64,000 nt of DNA from Synechococcus sp. CBW1108 (GCF_015840335.1 NZ_CP060395.1:2889277-2953276); one strand, 5' to 3'. Positions 52,864 to 62,554 are shown, numbered from the stretch's first letter. Numbers and translations are program-made. Notes: generated by a model from the sequence alone, not told the origin.

Positions 52864-54112
52864 GGGCACCTCGAAAAATACGACCAGCCCTTGCGTTGAG
52901 GCGACAATAGCTTATAATTTGGATAGTTAATTGCATACCTGGTATGGGCCAGAGAGGCTTCTGGGACGAGCAGCAGAGGGTTGAAAAGCTCAAAACTAAA
53001 AAACCTGTTCTTGAGCGACTTTCCCAGTCGATTCCTTGGGAATCATTTCGCCCACTGCTCGAAAGAGGTTATGCGCAAGAGCGGAAAAGCAATGCTGGTC
53101 GGCGGAGAATTGATCCTCTGATCCTCTTCAAAATGCTGGTGCTCCAACAGCTTTTCAATTTGAGCGATGATGACACTGAGTTCCAGGTAAATGATCGCCG
53201 TTCTTTTGAAGAGTTTGTTGGCTTAGGCGTAATGAACGATATTCCCGATGCTACTACTATCGCCTTTTTTAGAGAAAGGCTTCGTAAGGCTGGGGTAATC
53301 GAAGAGCTGTTTGAAAAGTTTGAGGCCTATCTCCGGTCCCAAGGCCTCGAAGCCCGTGGCGGGCAGATAATTGATGCAACGTTGGTTCCAGTGCCACGGC
53401 AGCGGAATAGCAGAGAAGACAACAAGGAGATTAAAGAGAATCGCATGCCTGAAGGATGGGACGAAAACCCAAATCGATTGCAGCAAAAGGACTTAGATGC
53501 GCGATGGGTTAAAAAGAACGGCATCAATCACTATGGCTACAAGAACAGTATCTGTATCGACGTTGAACATGGATTTATCAGACGCTATGCCGTGACACCG
53601 GCCAATATCCATGACAGTCAGATGCTGCCGATGCTCCTCGATCCTGAGAACACAGATGATTATGTTTGGGCAGATTCTGCCTTTGCAGGCGAGCGCTTTG
53701 AAGACCTACTGGATCTTGGCGGTTTTGAAAGTTGCATTCACGAAAAAGGCAGCCGCAATCACCCGCTAAGCGACGCAGCCAAAGAGCGTAACCGTATTAA
53801 ATCAGCAATTAGAGCTTGTGTGGAACATGTTTTTGGCTGCATGACCATGTCTATGGGTGGCAAGATGACTAGAAAGATTGGGCTTGAGAAAAACAAAGCA
53901 TGGTGGGGTCTCAAGAATCTGACATTTAACTTCTTGCGATATATTCTAAGAGCAAATCGTGCATTTGCACTCGCATGAGTAATAATTTTCATGAGGCTGC
54001 CTGATTCAATTTAGTCGTTTTGTTGTGCAAATTATTAGATCGTTTGGCGCCGCAAGGCGTTTTTTTTTGCAAGCGGCTGTAGGTGTGAAATTCTTGATTT
54101 TTCGAGGTCCCC
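52864..54112 (+). mobile_element. IS5-type element copy 2 (complete)
   Basis: 1249 bases. It has the same 16-bp ends as copy 1 (47259-50246) and is flanked by ATAG on both sides (52860-52863, 54113-54116). It differs from copy 1 at only a few bases (for example Leu for Phe at residue 61, Ile for Leu at residue 335 and one extra T in a T-run), so the two transposed recently. Confidence 0.95.
52944..53978 (+). CDS. IS5-type transposase, intact copy
   Basis: 344 residues, MGQRGFWDEQQ to LRANRAFALA. N-terminal DUF772-type domain (DPLILFKMLVLQQLFNLSDD), DDE residues in IIDATLVPVP, YVWADSAFAG and SAIRACVEHVFGCM. This copy shows the native C terminus that copy 1 lost to the IS256 insertion. It is probably functional. 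Confidence 0.93.
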   Translation: MGQRGFWDEQQRVEKLKTKKPVLERLSQSIPWESFRPLLERGYAQERKSNAGRRRIDPLILFKMLVLQQLFNLSDDDTEFQVNDRRSFEEFVGLGVMNDIPDATTIAFFRERLRKAGVIEELFEKFEAYLRSQGLEARGGQIIDATLVPVPRQRNSREDNKEIKENRMPEGWDENPNRLQQKDLDARWVKKNGINHYGYKNSICIDVEHGFIRRYAVTPANIHDSQMLPMLLDPENTDDYVWADSAFAGERFEDLLDLGGFESCIHEKGSRNHPLSDAAKERNRIKSAIRACVEHVFGCMTMSMGGKMTRKIGLEKNKAWWGLKNLTFNFLRYILRANRAFALA

Positions 54113-54235
54113 ATAGGTTATACCCGATGGGGCGATGCCTGTGATCTGAAAGACCACCGGTTCATCTCTGGTTACAAGAAAGTGGTTGAGATTGGCGGGC
54201 TCAGTCCAGAAGCTGCCAGGCGGCAGGGCCTTCAG

Positions 54236-54577
54236 CTAAGAGGGGGCGAGGTGACTTCCGAAGCCCACATAAAGGGTTCCGGAGATCACGGTGTAAGTCC
54301 TATTCTCTGGATGGGAGTGTGGATAGTTGATGAAGTTGGCGGGATAGCTGACTCTCTGGACATAAAACCCTGGCTGTGTTCTGCTACCGATCAGGTCTGA
54401 GGCTTTTGCGCCAGCTGGGGCTGGCAATGCCTTCCATTCCATCTCGCTCGGTGTCAGCATCACCCTCTTGATCCCGACTTCCTGGGCGTGGGCAATCGGA
54501 ATCAATGCTGGCAGCAGCCCAAAGGCTGCAACGAGCGATGTGCAGCTAAGCAGGCGAGTGGTCTTTGGCTGATACAT
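54236..54577 (-). pseudogene. Secreted cupin protein, 3'-truncated
   Basis: From ATG 54577 (MYQPKTTRLLSCTSLVAAFG): a signal peptide ending near AHAQ, then cupin sequence PANFINYPHSHPENRTYTVI and SGTLYVGFG with the first metal-binding HSH...E motif. The protein stops six residues later, so the second cupin motif and the rest of the barrel (usually about 60 more residues) are missing. Immediately left (54113-54240, other strand) is another orphan segment (RWGDACDLKDHRFISGYKKV) cut by the IS, so this is a junction of two broken genes. Confidence 0.6.
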
Positions 54578-54620
54578 TGTTGCCCCTTGGTTTTCGTTAA
54601 CGGAAGATCTTGTTTGTTTT

Positions 54621-54884
54621 CTATCCTGCCCTTTCACTGACCCGCAGCCAATGGAGCTGAGCTGACAGCGTGGAGTCAGTCCCGGCCCCTCTCCCCATTC
54701 TCTGCATCACGTCTGCCTTCTGATACAGCCGCAAGCCTAAGAAACTCATCAAGCGCCACAGTGGGGCCAGGGCTGTCTCTAACTCCCCTGCCGCCTGATC
54801 CATTCCTGGCACCTTGCCGTAATCGGTGTTGCGCCGGGGGGCCCAGAGCCTAAAGCTGATGTCGTCGGTTGAATCTGTGACCAC
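54621..54884 (-). CDS. Hypothetical protein, doubtful
   Basis: 87 residues; the part LETALAPLWRLMSFLGLRLY QKADVMQRMG has some helix-like character, but there is no recognisable family and no good ribosome site. It is placed upstream of the broken cupin gene in a decaying region. Confidence 0.25.
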   Translation of the reverse strand: MVTDSTDDISFRLWAPRRNTDYGKVPGMDQAAGELETALAPLWRLMSFLGLRLYQKADVMQRMGRGAGTDSTLSAQLHWLRVSERAG

Positions 54885-55519
54885 ACAGGGCGCTGGCCAT
54901 GCCTCGGCTATCTGGCCGTGGTGGTCGAGCTGGTGGTGGGAAGCCGGGCTCTCGTGGTGGAGGTGCGTAGGGCGGTTTTGCCACTTGTCTAGTCATTTGG
55001 TTCCCCCTGGCGCAGCGGCGAGAATTATGTACGCGGCGGCGGTTGCCTAGTTGACACCTGGCAACCCGGCCTATGACGACCTACAAAACAAAACCCCTGA
55101 GGTAATCCTCAGGGGCGCTGGGTAAGAAAATTCAATTGGCGGCCGATAGAAGCTGCTGGCGTTGGCACCTGGGGCCATGCATTCCAGGTGTGCGGCGGAT
55201 GCTCCTCCTGTGGGCACCTGCGGCGGTGCGGCTGGAGTGTCGATCAGTCAGGCGCACAAGGTTGAGCTGCAGTGGGGAATGCTGCTCTCTTGCCCGGCTG
55301 AACGACCCGCCCAAAGATAAATAAAGACTGTTGGAGCAGGGGCCGGCAGTCAGCGTGCTTCTTGAACCTGGCGGGGTGGCGTGTCGTCCATGTTGGGCGC
55401 CTCCTGGGTTGATGAGCACAGCATCGCTGGGCCAGCGGCTCAGCACAATCGGCCTTTACACGCATTGCCTCTGGCTGCAGATCGGAGGAGAATGGAAATG
55501 TTTTGTGGCCTGCTGTAGC
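54885..55519. other. Gene-free region holding a terminator and duplicated block
   Basis: Frames here are short and composition-driven. Two segments (AGCTGCTGGCGTTGGCACCT at 55151 and TGTTGGAGCAGGGGCCGG at 55329) recur with few changes at 62672 and 62794, in the same order. With the minus-strand terminator at 55094-55115 this suggests a short minus-strand transcript, coding or not, present twice in the window. Confidence 0.45.
55094..55115 (-). terminator. Rho-independent terminator
   Basis: A 9-bp perfect stem (CCCCTGAGG with CCTCAGGGG, 4-base loop). On the minus strand it is followed by TTTTGTTTT (55093-55085). It would end a transcript coming from the right, where no protein gene is evident before 55.5 kb. 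Confidence 0.8.
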
Positions 55520-55645
55520 TCAGGCCATGGGCTTCTGAGTGCCGAGCTTGATCGCCTGCTCGCTCATCACTTCCCTGCAGCGCTCCGTGCCGTGCATGAG
55601 CTCTCCGAGGATCACCTCCTGTGCCTGGATCCAGCGGTCGTAGCG
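55520..55645 (-). pseudogene. DUF1651 fragment
   Basis: The C-terminal part of a DUF1651 protein: RYDRWIQAQEVILGELMHGT followed by REVMSEQAIKLGTQK. It aligns with the intact DUF1651 protein at 61380-61670 (RYDRWSQSLEGTFGEVMPGG, RRELMRDEAIKLWAKK). The N-terminal part is missing and the frame upstream is antisense to the CDGSH gene. Confidence 0.65.
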
Positions 55646-55661
55646 GAGGTCTTCGAGCCGC

Positions 55662-55928
55662 TCATCCCCATGGCCGCCACCAGGGCCTGGGTGCTGGTGC
55701 CCCATGGCTGCCGTCGCAGAGGGGGTAGCGGCGGGAGTGGCCGCAACTGCACATCGGTACCGTGGCGGGCTTGTTCAGCCGCAGCTCGTAGGAGACACGG
55801 CCGGTGCCCAGGTGGGTGCCATCGCAAAACCAGCCGTGATGGCTGCGGCCGCAGCTGCAGAGCTGGTGCACGCCAGCCGGCAGGTCCAACGGCTCGGGGC
55901 CAGGGGTGGGCGCTGCAGGCTCGGGCAT
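55662..55928 (-). CDS. Double CDGSH iron-sulfur domain protein
   Basis: 88 residues from ATG 55928. There are two complete CDGSH-type motifs: Cys24-x-Cys26...Cys35-DGT-His39 (CSCGRSHHGWFCDGTH) and Cys60-x-Cys62...Cys71-DGS-His75 (CSCGHSRRYPLCDGSH). Each should bind a redox-active 2Fe-2S cluster through three Cys and one His. Bacterial double-CDGSH proteins are small soluble proteins tied to iron or redox balance. It follows the mechanosensitive channel gene by 46 bases on the same strand. Confidence 0.92.
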   Translation of the reverse strand: MPEPAAPTPGPEPLDLPAGVHQLCSCGRSHHGWFCDGTHLGTGRVSYELRLNKPATVPMCSCGHSRRYPLCDGSHGAPAPRPWWRPWG

Positions 55929-55974
55929 GACGGGTTCTCTCCCCCATTAGGTATTAGGCCCAGTCTGGTGCTGT

Positions 55975-57606
55975 TCAGCAGCGGGGCGGAGTGGGGGGCG
56001 GGGTGCCAAAGGACTCGGCAGGCCAGGGGGGCACCGTGCTCCCGTTGCCGTTGCGCATGGCGTGGTAGCCGGGAGAGAGGATCTCGACGCCAGCGCCGGC
56101 GAACTGATCCTGGATGACCCCCAGCAGATCTGAGAGGGTGCTGCGGTAGGTGTCCACATCCTCCACGTAGGCGTTGAGCTCGTAGCTGATGTGGAAGTCG
56201 TTCAGTGAGGTCTGGAGCACGAACGGGGGCCTCTCCTGGCTGATGCCTGCTGTAGCGCCGGCCGCATCCAGCATCAGCCGGTGAACCTGGCGCCAGGGCA
56301 CGTCGTAGCCGATGGTGACGGTGGTGGCGATCACCACGGGCTCCGCGATCTCCCGGCGGGCCAGGCTGTAATTGATGATCGAGGCCCCCAGCACGGTGGC
56401 GTTGGGGATGCTCACCACCTCGTTGCGAGGTGTGCGCAGTCGGGTCACCAGCAGGGCGGAGTCGTGAACGATGCCTACGGTGCCGTTGATGCTGACCCGG
56501 TCGCCCTCCTGGTAGGCCCGGGTGTAGGTGAGCATCAACCCCCCGATCAGGTTGGCCGCCACGGCACTGGAGCCCAGGGCCGCCAGCAGCCCCACGAAGA
56601 GACCAGCGCCCTGGAAGGCCTTGCTGTTGGCCCCTGGGATGTAGGGGTAGGCCAACACAACGCCGAGCAGCAGAATGCCGATCCCCACCAGCCGGGCCGT
56701 GGGCCGGGCCCATTCCGGATAAAACCAGCTCAGGCGCAGGTTGCCCAACTCCACCGCCCGGAACCAGGCGTTGCTGGCCCGCATCAGCAGCACGCTGAGG
56801 GCCAGGATCGCCACCACGGAGATGAGGTCAGGAATGGCCCTCGAAAAGGCCTGGGCGCCGCCTACCACCAGGTCAGTGATCTGGCGCCGCAGGGTTTCGG
56901 ACAGCGCCTGGGTGGGGGGAAACAGCCCAAGGAATAGGGGAATGGAGAGGTAACTGACCAGCAGCAGCAAGGCTCCGTGAACGATCCGACGCAAGGGGTC
57001 GAGGAGGCTGCGCTCCTGATCGGCGGTGAGCCACTGGTTACCCCCCACCTGCAGCCCCCGGATCCGGCCATTGGTGGGATCGTTGATCCAGCGTTCCAGG
57101 CGCCGGTTAAGGGCGATCTGGCCGCGCAGCCAAAGGATGTAGAAAACCAGAGCGAGCAGGGCCAGGGCGGTTCCCCGCAACCAGTCCGACCGCCGGTGGG
57201 TTTGGCGGTGGCGCACGATCGCCGCGCGGATCTGCTCTAGGTAGCGCTGGGCCAGCTGCTGGCGGCTGAGCTGAAAGCGGGCCGCGTTGCGGTCATCCAC
57301 TGAGAGGCGGGGCTCAAACTTGCCGTCCCGCATTACGCCGATGGAGGTGTATGGCGGGTCCTCTTGCAGAACGATCTGCTCGGGCTTGATCGAATAGTTG
57401 GCGGCCAGCTCGGCCAGCCGCTGGCTGCCCATCCTCGCCACCTGCGCTGGGTTCTGGGCGCCGGCAGCGATACGGATCTCAAGTACCCGGCGGCCATCAA
57501 GTTCGATGTAGGCCGGGGTCGGGGCCTCATCCGCCCGGCTCAGGGGGGCCGCCAACAGCAACTGGGTCGCCAGCAGAGCGGCCAGCAGGGGGAAGAGGAA
57601 GCGCAC
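55975..57606 (-). CDS. MscS family mechanosensitive ion channel
   Basis: 543 residues if started at GTG 57606, which gives a good signal peptide (VRFLFPLLAALLATQLLLAA). A periplasmic domain (to about residue 150) is followed by several membrane helices, the pore helix region ALGSSAVAANLIGGLMLTYT and the MscS beta domain YQEGDRVSINGTVGIV, then PNATVLGASIINYS. The IS256-type copy 2 starts at 57621, only 14 bases upstream, so the native promoter and ribosome site are gone. The frame also runs into the IS to an ATG at 57723, which could supply a new start with 39 extra residues. Confidence 0.88.
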   Translation of the reverse strand: MRFLFPLLAALLATQLLLAAPLSRADEAPTPAYIELDGRRVLEIRIAAGAQNPAQVARMGSQRLAELAANYSIKPEQIVLQEDPPYTSIGVMRDGKFEPRLSVDDRNAARFQLSRQQLAQRYLEQIRAAIVRHRQTHRRSDWLRGTALALLALVFYILWLRGQIALNRRLERWINDPTNGRIRGLQVGGNQWLTADQERSLLDPLRRIVHGALLLLVSYLSIPLFLGLFPPTQALSETLRRQITDLVVGGAQAFSRAIPDLISVVAILALSVLLMRASNAWFRAVELGNLRLSWFYPEWARPTARLVGIGILLLGVVLAYPYIPGANSKAFQGAGLFVGLLAALGSSAVAANLIGGLMLTYTRAYQEGDRVSINGTVGIVHDSALLVTRLRTPRNEVVSIPNATVLGASIINYSLARREIAEPVVIATTVTIGYDVPWRQVHRLMLDAAGATAGISQERPPFVLQTSLNDFHISYELNAYVEDVDTYRSTLSDLLGVIQDQFAGAGVEILSPGYHAMRNGNGSTVPPWPAESFGTPPPTPPRC

Positions 57607-57620
57607 CCATTTGGGGCGTG

Positions 57621-59116
57621 GACCGCGTCCCTTTGCGTGGTGTAAAACCCGAGGCCCGAATGCCCTGATCAGAGGGTGAACAGGGTGGAATGACGGGCTG
57701 TCATTCCGGAGGCGCAGATGCACCTCGTTTTTTCACCTTGAATCAAGGGCGATTGACTTGTCAAGTCTTTCGCCCGATCGCGGATGTGTTGTGTTCTGGA
57801 GTGGCTGGCACCAGCCACAGGTTGTTGCCCCGGCCCCCGGGCGGCGATCAAGACCGCTGCGCCCTGTAGAGGCGCTGCAGCCTCGATCACCTGGGGCCTG
57901 TTTCCTGCAGCTCTCAGGCGCCGGCGGCCTGGAGGGTAGGGGTGTCGCCCAGTTCGGGGATGGTCGCCATGCTCTCGGCGGAGAACATGCGGCGGCCCTC
58001 CAGCTGCCAGTGCTCGTGTTGCTCCAGCAACACCGCCCCGACTAGGCGGATGATCGCAGGGTCGTTGGGAAAAATGCCCACGACCCTGGTGCGGCGCTTG
58101 ATCTCCTCGTTCACCCGCTCCAGCAGGTTGGTGCTCCAGATCTTGCGCCAGTGGTCCTTGGGGAAGTGGCGGAAAGCCAGCACGTCCTCCTTGGCCTCGT
58201 GCATGAGCGCAGCGGCCTTGGGGAAGCGCTCCGCCAGCGAGGCCGCCAGATCATCCCAGCGCGACTCGATCTCCTCAGCGGTTTCTTGGGCGAACACGCT
58301 GCGCAGGGCAGCGGTGACCATGCCTTGGTGAGCCCTGGGAACACACTGCAGCAGGTTGCGGGCAAAATGCACCCGGCAGCGCTGCCAGACGCAGCCCTGC
58401 AATTGCCTGCGGATCGCCTTGGTGAGGCCGCTGTGGGCGTCAGAGATCACCAGCTTGACGCCACCCAGACCCCGCTCTTTGAGGTGGGAGATGAACTCCG
58501 CCCAGAAGGGCTCGCTCTCACTGTTACCCACCTTGAGGCCCAGCAACTCCCGGCGCCCGTCCTCGTTGACCCCCATGGCGACGACGACAGCGCGGGAGCA
58601 GACCTGCTGGGCCTTGCCCAGGCGCCCCTTGAGGTAGGTGGCATCCAGGTAGACGTAGGCGTAGCTGCTGCTCTCCAGCGGCCGGCCCAGGAACGCCTGC
58701 ACCTGCTGGTCGATGTCCTGACAGATGCGGCTCACCTGCGACTTGGAGATGCCGCTCTGGGAACCCAGCGCCGCCACTAGGGAATCCACCTTGCGGGTCG
58801 AGACGCCACTGATGTAGGCCTCCATGATCACCGCGTACAGGGCCTGATCGACCCTGCGGCGGGGCTCGAGGATCGTGGGCAGGAAGCTGCCGGCTCGCAG
58901 TTTGGGGATCTGCAGGGCGAGATCCCCCACCTGGGTGGTCAGGGTGCGAGGCCGGTAGCCATTGCGTTGGTTGACCCGCTCCTCGCTGCGCTCATGGCGA
59001 TCGGCACCGACCACAGCGGAGGCCTCCAGTTCGATCAGCTGCTGCAGGCCGTAGCGGGCCAGCTCGGGGATCAGCTCACCGGCGCTGCTGCCATCGAGTA
59101 GCGCCGCCAGTTCAGG
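57621..59116 (-). mobile_element. IS256-type element copy 2, right end deleted
   Basis: 1496 bases identical or nearly so to copy 1 from the left inverted repeat (GACCGCGTCCC at 57621) to the start of the transposase gene (through TTCAGG at 59116). The remaining 236 bases, including the right inverted repeat and transposase promoter, are absent, so it cannot move by itself. Confidence 0.93.
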
Positions 59117-59206
59117 GGTGCGTTCTCTATTCAGGGGTTGGTGCGTAATGGTCAGTGTGGTTCCGATAGGCGGCAGCTTGAGGCGACCAGCCCAGTCGCC
59201 CCGCAA
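57914..59206 (-). pseudogene. IS256 transposase with replaced N terminus
   Basis: From PELAALLDGSSAGELIPELA onward it matches copy 1; the native first eight residues (MPKHHAAV) are lost and the frame extends 30 codons into flanking DNA. All DDE residues are present, so the protein could act on copy 1 if expressed. Confidence 0.85.
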
Positions 59207-59312
59207 GGGGCCCCATCAAGGGCACCCACCAAGGGCGGCGGCCAGAGCAGAACCCCTGGCACCAAGACCCATACCGTGCTAGTACAGGCGTACGCATGCA
59301 GCAGTCGCCAGG

Positions 59313-59588
59313 GTGCCACTCCCCCTCTCCCGCTTAGAGCCCTTCCGCAAGGAGGAGATCGAGGACTGGCCCTGGCTGGACCAGGCGGTGCTCCGCTCCA
59401 GCCGCAGCCGCCAGGTCTGCATGACCTGCCACTTCTTCCGCCACCACCCAGGGCCCGAGTGCATCCCACTGCTCACCTGCCACCTAAATCAGGGCCTAAT
59501 CGCCCACGGCGAGCACCTCATCAGCAGCTGCAGCGGCTGGACCGAGGACGTTCATCGCCAGCGGGGCTGGGCGCCGGAGGCGGCCTGA
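59313..59588 (+). CDS. Small Cys-rich conserved cyanobacterial protein
   Basis: 91 residues from ATG 59313. The Cys/His pattern (VCMTCHFFRHHPGPECIPLL, TCHLNQGLIAHGEHLISSC, then SGW and RGWAPEAA at the end) recalls small picocyanobacterial proteins with HGxHLxxxCxxW and a C-terminal GWAPE. It probably binds a metal ion through the five Cys. The stretch 59117-59312 before it has no clear gene. Confidence 0.65.
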   Translation: MPLPLSRLEPFRKEEIEDWPWLDQAVLRSSRSRQVCMTCHFFRHHPGPECIPLLTCHLNQGLIAHGEHLISSCSGWTEDVHRQRGWAPEAA

Positions 59589-59765
59589 AGATTCAGGAGC
59601 AGCTGGTCTGTTCTGGCTGCCACGGACGCGCTGGCATACATTTCGATGATGGTGATCAGCCCCCCGTAAGGCAGTCGAGCTCTGGTGCTGGCCAGCGGGC
59701 CGGCCGATGTCTTCTTGCCCTACTTCGCCCTTGAAGTGGGCGCCACGACTGATCTGTACCAACTG

Positions 59766-61304
59766 ATGACGTTCTCCCTCAAGGAGTGGTGGGGCCGACC
59801 CCACCGCGACATCCTCTCTGGCCTGGTGGTGGCCTTCGCGATGATTCCGGAGGCGATCGCCTTCTCCGGCATCGCCGGCGTCGATCCGCGCGTGGGCCTG
59901 TTCGGGGCCTTTCTGCTCTCAGTCACCCTTGCTGTGGTGGGTGGTCGCACGGCCATGATCACGTCGGCCACCGGCTCCACGGCCCTGCTGATGACCGGGC
60001 TGGTGCAGCAGGGCAATGCCCTCGGCCAGGGTCTGGGGTTGCAATACCTGCTGGCCGCAGGCATCCTCACCGGCCTCTTTCAGATCGCCTGGGGCTACCT
60101 ACGCCTCGCCCATCAGATGCGCTTCGTGCCCCAGCCAGTGATGGCGGGCTTCGTGAATGCGCTGGCAATCCTCATCATCCTGGCGCAGCTGCCGCAGCTG
60201 GGCCTCGATGTGTTTCATCCCGAGGCGGTGACGCTGATCGCTGGTCAGCTGCCAGTGGTGTGGGGCCTGATGGCGCTCACCCTGGCGATCATCTATCTGC
60301 TGCCGCGGCTCACCACCGCCGTACCCTCGGCCCTGGTGGCCATCCTGATCACCACCGGACTCTCCATTCAGCTGGGGCTCAAGATCCCCACTGTGGCTAG
60401 CCTCGGCACCCTCCCTGAAGGCCTGCCGCAACTGGGCCTGCCCCAGGTGCCATTCAACCTGCAGACCCTGGGGCTGATCCTGCCCACGGCACTGGCGATC
60501 TCGCTGGTGGGTCTGATGGAGACCTTCCTCACCCAGGACATCCTCGACGACCTCACCGACAGCTCCAGCTCCAAGAACTCCGAGGCGCGCGGCCAGGGCA
60601 TCGGCAACATCGTCAGCTCTCTGTTCGGCGGCATGGCCGGCTGCGCCCTGGTGGGCCAGTCGGTGATGAACGTGGGCTACGGCGGCCGCACCCGCCTCTC
60701 GACCCTCAGCTCCGGGGTGGCCTTGCTGGCGATGATCCTGCTGGCCAGCCGCTGGGTGAATCAGATTCCGATGGCCACCCTGGTGGGGGTGATGGTGATG
60801 ATCGCCATCAACACCGCCAACTGGAGTTCGATCCGCGCCATCCGCCGCATTCCCAAGAGCGACACAGCCGTGATGCTGCTGACGGTGGTAGTCACCGTGC
60901 TCACCCACAACCTGGCGGTGGGTCTGCTGGCGGGCGTGGCCCTGGCCGGAATCATGTTCAGCCGCAAGGTGGCCAAGGTGATTGCGGTGTCCAGCGAGGA
61001 GCTGGCGCCTGATCACCGCCTTTATCGGGTGCGCGGCCAGCTTTTCTTCGTGAGCAGCATCTATTTCCGTCAGGGTTTCGAGCTCCACGAACACCCGGCC
61101 CGGGTCACGATCGATATGGCCGAGGCCCATATCTGGGACCAGAGCGGCGTCACGGCCCTCGACCAGGTGATCCGCCGGCTCAAGCTCGGCGGCAGCGCCG
61201 TGGAGGTGCTGAACCTCAACCGAGATAGTACCGATCTCTTCGCCCGCATCGGCGTGGCCGAAGAAGCGGGCGGCCGCGGTGGCGATCTCGCCCTGGAGCA
61301 CTGA
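59766..61304 (+). CDS. SulP family anion transporter with STAS domain
   Basis: 512 residues from ATG 59766 ([20 protein letters not shown]); an in-frame GTG at 59685 would add 27. The signature [20 protein letters not shown] opens a 10-14 helix membrane domain, with [20 protein letters not shown] and NEVARGQG-like [20 protein letters not shown] following. A C-terminal STAS domain has [20 protein letters not shown]. SulP proteins carry sulfate, bicarbonate or other anions; BicA is a cyanobacterial bicarbonate member, but this sequence is nearer to the non-BicA type. It stands alone. Confidence 0.9.
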   Translation: MTFSLKEWWGRPHRDILSGLVVAFAMIPEAIAFSGIAGVDPRVGLFGAFLLSVTLAVVGGRTAMITSATGSTALLMTGLVQQGNALGQGLGLQYLLAAGILTGLFQIAWGYLRLAHQMRFVPQPVMAGFVNALAILIILAQLPQLGLDVFHPEAVTLIAGQLPVVWGLMALTLAIIYLLPRLTTAVPSALVAILITTGLSIQLGLKIPTVASLGTLPEGLPQLGLPQVPFNLQTLGLILPTALAISLVGLMETFLTQDILDDLTDSSSSKNSEARGQGIGNIVSSLFGGMAGCALVGQSVMNVGYGGRTRLSTLSSGVALLAMILLASRWVNQIPMATLVGVMVMIAINTANWSSIRAIRRIPKSDTAVMLLTVVVTVLTHNLAVGLLAGVALAGIMFSRKVAKVIAVSSEELAPDHRLYRVRGQLFFVSSIYFRQGFELHEHPARVTIDMAEAHIWDQSGVTALDQVIRRLKLGGSAVEVLNLNRDSTDLFARIGVAEEAGGRGGDLALEH

Positions 61305-61379
61305 AGCGAGACCAGTGGCGTGAGCTGTTCCTCGAAGCCTTCATCCAGGCGTATCGCAAAGCCCTCCCCAATGCTCCCC

Positions 61380-61670
61380 ATGCACGTCAGTGACAGGAAG
61401 CAGCATCCGCCGCTCTCTCCGCAGGGGGGCTGGCTCAACGATGGCCGTCAGGTGCTCCATTTCCAGCCCTGCCGCTACGACCGCTGGAGTCAGAGCCTGG
61501 AAGGGACTTTTGGAGAGGTGATGCCCGGCGGGGAGCCACCACTGCTCAAACATCGCAGGGAGCTGATGCGAGATGAGGCGATCAAGCTCTGGGCCAAGAA
61601 GCGCAGATCCGGCTGGCAGGTCTGCACGCCGCAGTGGAACCCGCCGCCGCCCCTGAGTTCAAGGGATTGA
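61380..61670 (+). CDS. DUF1651 family protein
   Basis: 96 residues from ATG 61380. The family core is complete: GGWLNDGRQVLHFQPCRYDR WSQSLEGTFGEVMPGGEPPL, LKHRRELMRDEAIKLWAKKR. DUF1651 is almost restricted to marine and freshwater picocyanobacteria and has no known role. It lies 75 bases after the SulP gene and may share its transcript. Confidence 0.9.
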   Translation: MHVSDRKQHPPLSPQGGWLNDGRQVLHFQPCRYDRWSQSLEGTFGEVMPGGEPPLLKHRRELMRDEAIKLWAKKRRSGWQVCTPQWNPPPPLSSRD

Positions 61671-61731
61671 CAATGAGAAAGCGACCGACTGGCTCACTTT
61701 TCGATGTCGCCAGATCACGGCGACCCCGCGC

Positions 61732-62028
61732 TCAAAGCAGTGCCCGCACGCTGGCCACCTTGTCTTCCAGTATCTGCTCCTTGTCCGTGCGGGGGTTGAC
61801 TTTCACCGTTGTGTAAATCCGAGGGCAGCCCATGCCGTATACCGCCTGGTTGCAGGCATCAATCGCCTGGAACACCGGCTGCCACTCGCCCTCGATCGCC
61901 GTGCCGTTGGGATGCAGCTGGATCTTGAGGCCTGCTTCTGTGAGCACCGTCTCGCAGGCGGCGATGTAGGGAGCCAGGTGCACGCCCACCCCGATCGGCA
62001 CCACGCACAGATCCACGATCACCTTCAC
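61732..62028 (-). CDS. MTH1187/DUF77 family thiamine-binding protein
   Basis: 98 residues from GTG 62028 (VKVIVDLCVVPIGVGVHLAP). Family features: YIAACETVLTEAGLKIQLHP, NGTAIEGEWQPVFQAIDACN and GCPRIYTTVKVNPRTD. The fold is ferredoxin-like and some members bind thiamine or its precursor. It is divergent from the CopD-like gene with 53 bases between the starts. Confidence 0.88.
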   Translation of the reverse strand: MKVIVDLCVVPIGVGVHLAPYIAACETVLTEAGLKIQLHPNGTAIEGEWQPVFQAIDACNQAVYGMGCPRIYTTVKVNPRTDKEQILEDKVASVRALL

Positions 62029-62081
62029 AGCACAGCCCGCTCGATTGCACCCATCGTGGAAGCAGATGCCCGGGTGCTGCC

Positions 62082-62531
62082 GTGCCTGTGTTCCCGCTGC
62101 TGGTGATTGTTCATGCCCTGGCCGCCACGGTGTGGACCGGCGGGCATTTGGTGCTGGATCTGGGGGTGCTCCCCGGGGCCTTGCGAGCACAGAGCGCGGC
62201 CCAGGTCCGCGCCTTCGAGGAGGTGTTTGAGCCGCTCGGTCTCACGGCCCTGGCCATCCAGGTGGTCACCGGGCTGTGGATGGGCTGGATCTACCTGCCA
62301 GGCTTCCAGGGCCTGTTCAACCCGGCCAATTCGATCGGGCTGCTGGTGGGCGTCAAGCTGCTGCTGCTGGCCGCCACAGCTGCCCTGGCCATTCACGCCC
62401 GGCTGAGGCTGATCCCCCACCTCACCGACGCCAACCTGAGCAGCCTGGCCTGGCACATCCGCAGCATCACCGCCCTGGCGATCGCCTTTGTGGTGGTGGG
62501 TGCCCTGATCCGGCTTGGTGGGATGCTCTGA
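62082..62531 (+). CDS. CopD-like small membrane protein
   Basis: 149 residues from GTG 62082 with four helices: LLVIVHALAATVWTGGHLVL, PLGLTALAIQVVTGLWMGWI, SIGLLVGVKLLLLAATAALA and SITALAIAFVVVGALIRLGG. The His residues on helices (VIVHALAA, IHARLR, AWHIRS) fit heme- or copper-binding CopD-type membrane domains. Family assignment is by pattern. Confidence 0.75.
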   Translation: MPVFPLLVIVHALAATVWTGGHLVLDLGVLPGALRAQSAAQVRAFEEVFEPLGLTALAIQVVTGLWMGWIYLPGFQGLFNPANSIGLLVGVKLLLLAATAALAIHARLRLIPHLTDANLSSLAWHIRSITALAIAFVVVGALIRLGGML

Positions 62532-62554
62532 ACTGGCTCTATCCCCACAACAAA

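Noticed and set aside
60099-61301. 400-codon open frame opposite the SulP gene
   Set aside because: Same pattern: a His/Gln-rich shadow of a GC-rich membrane-protein gene.
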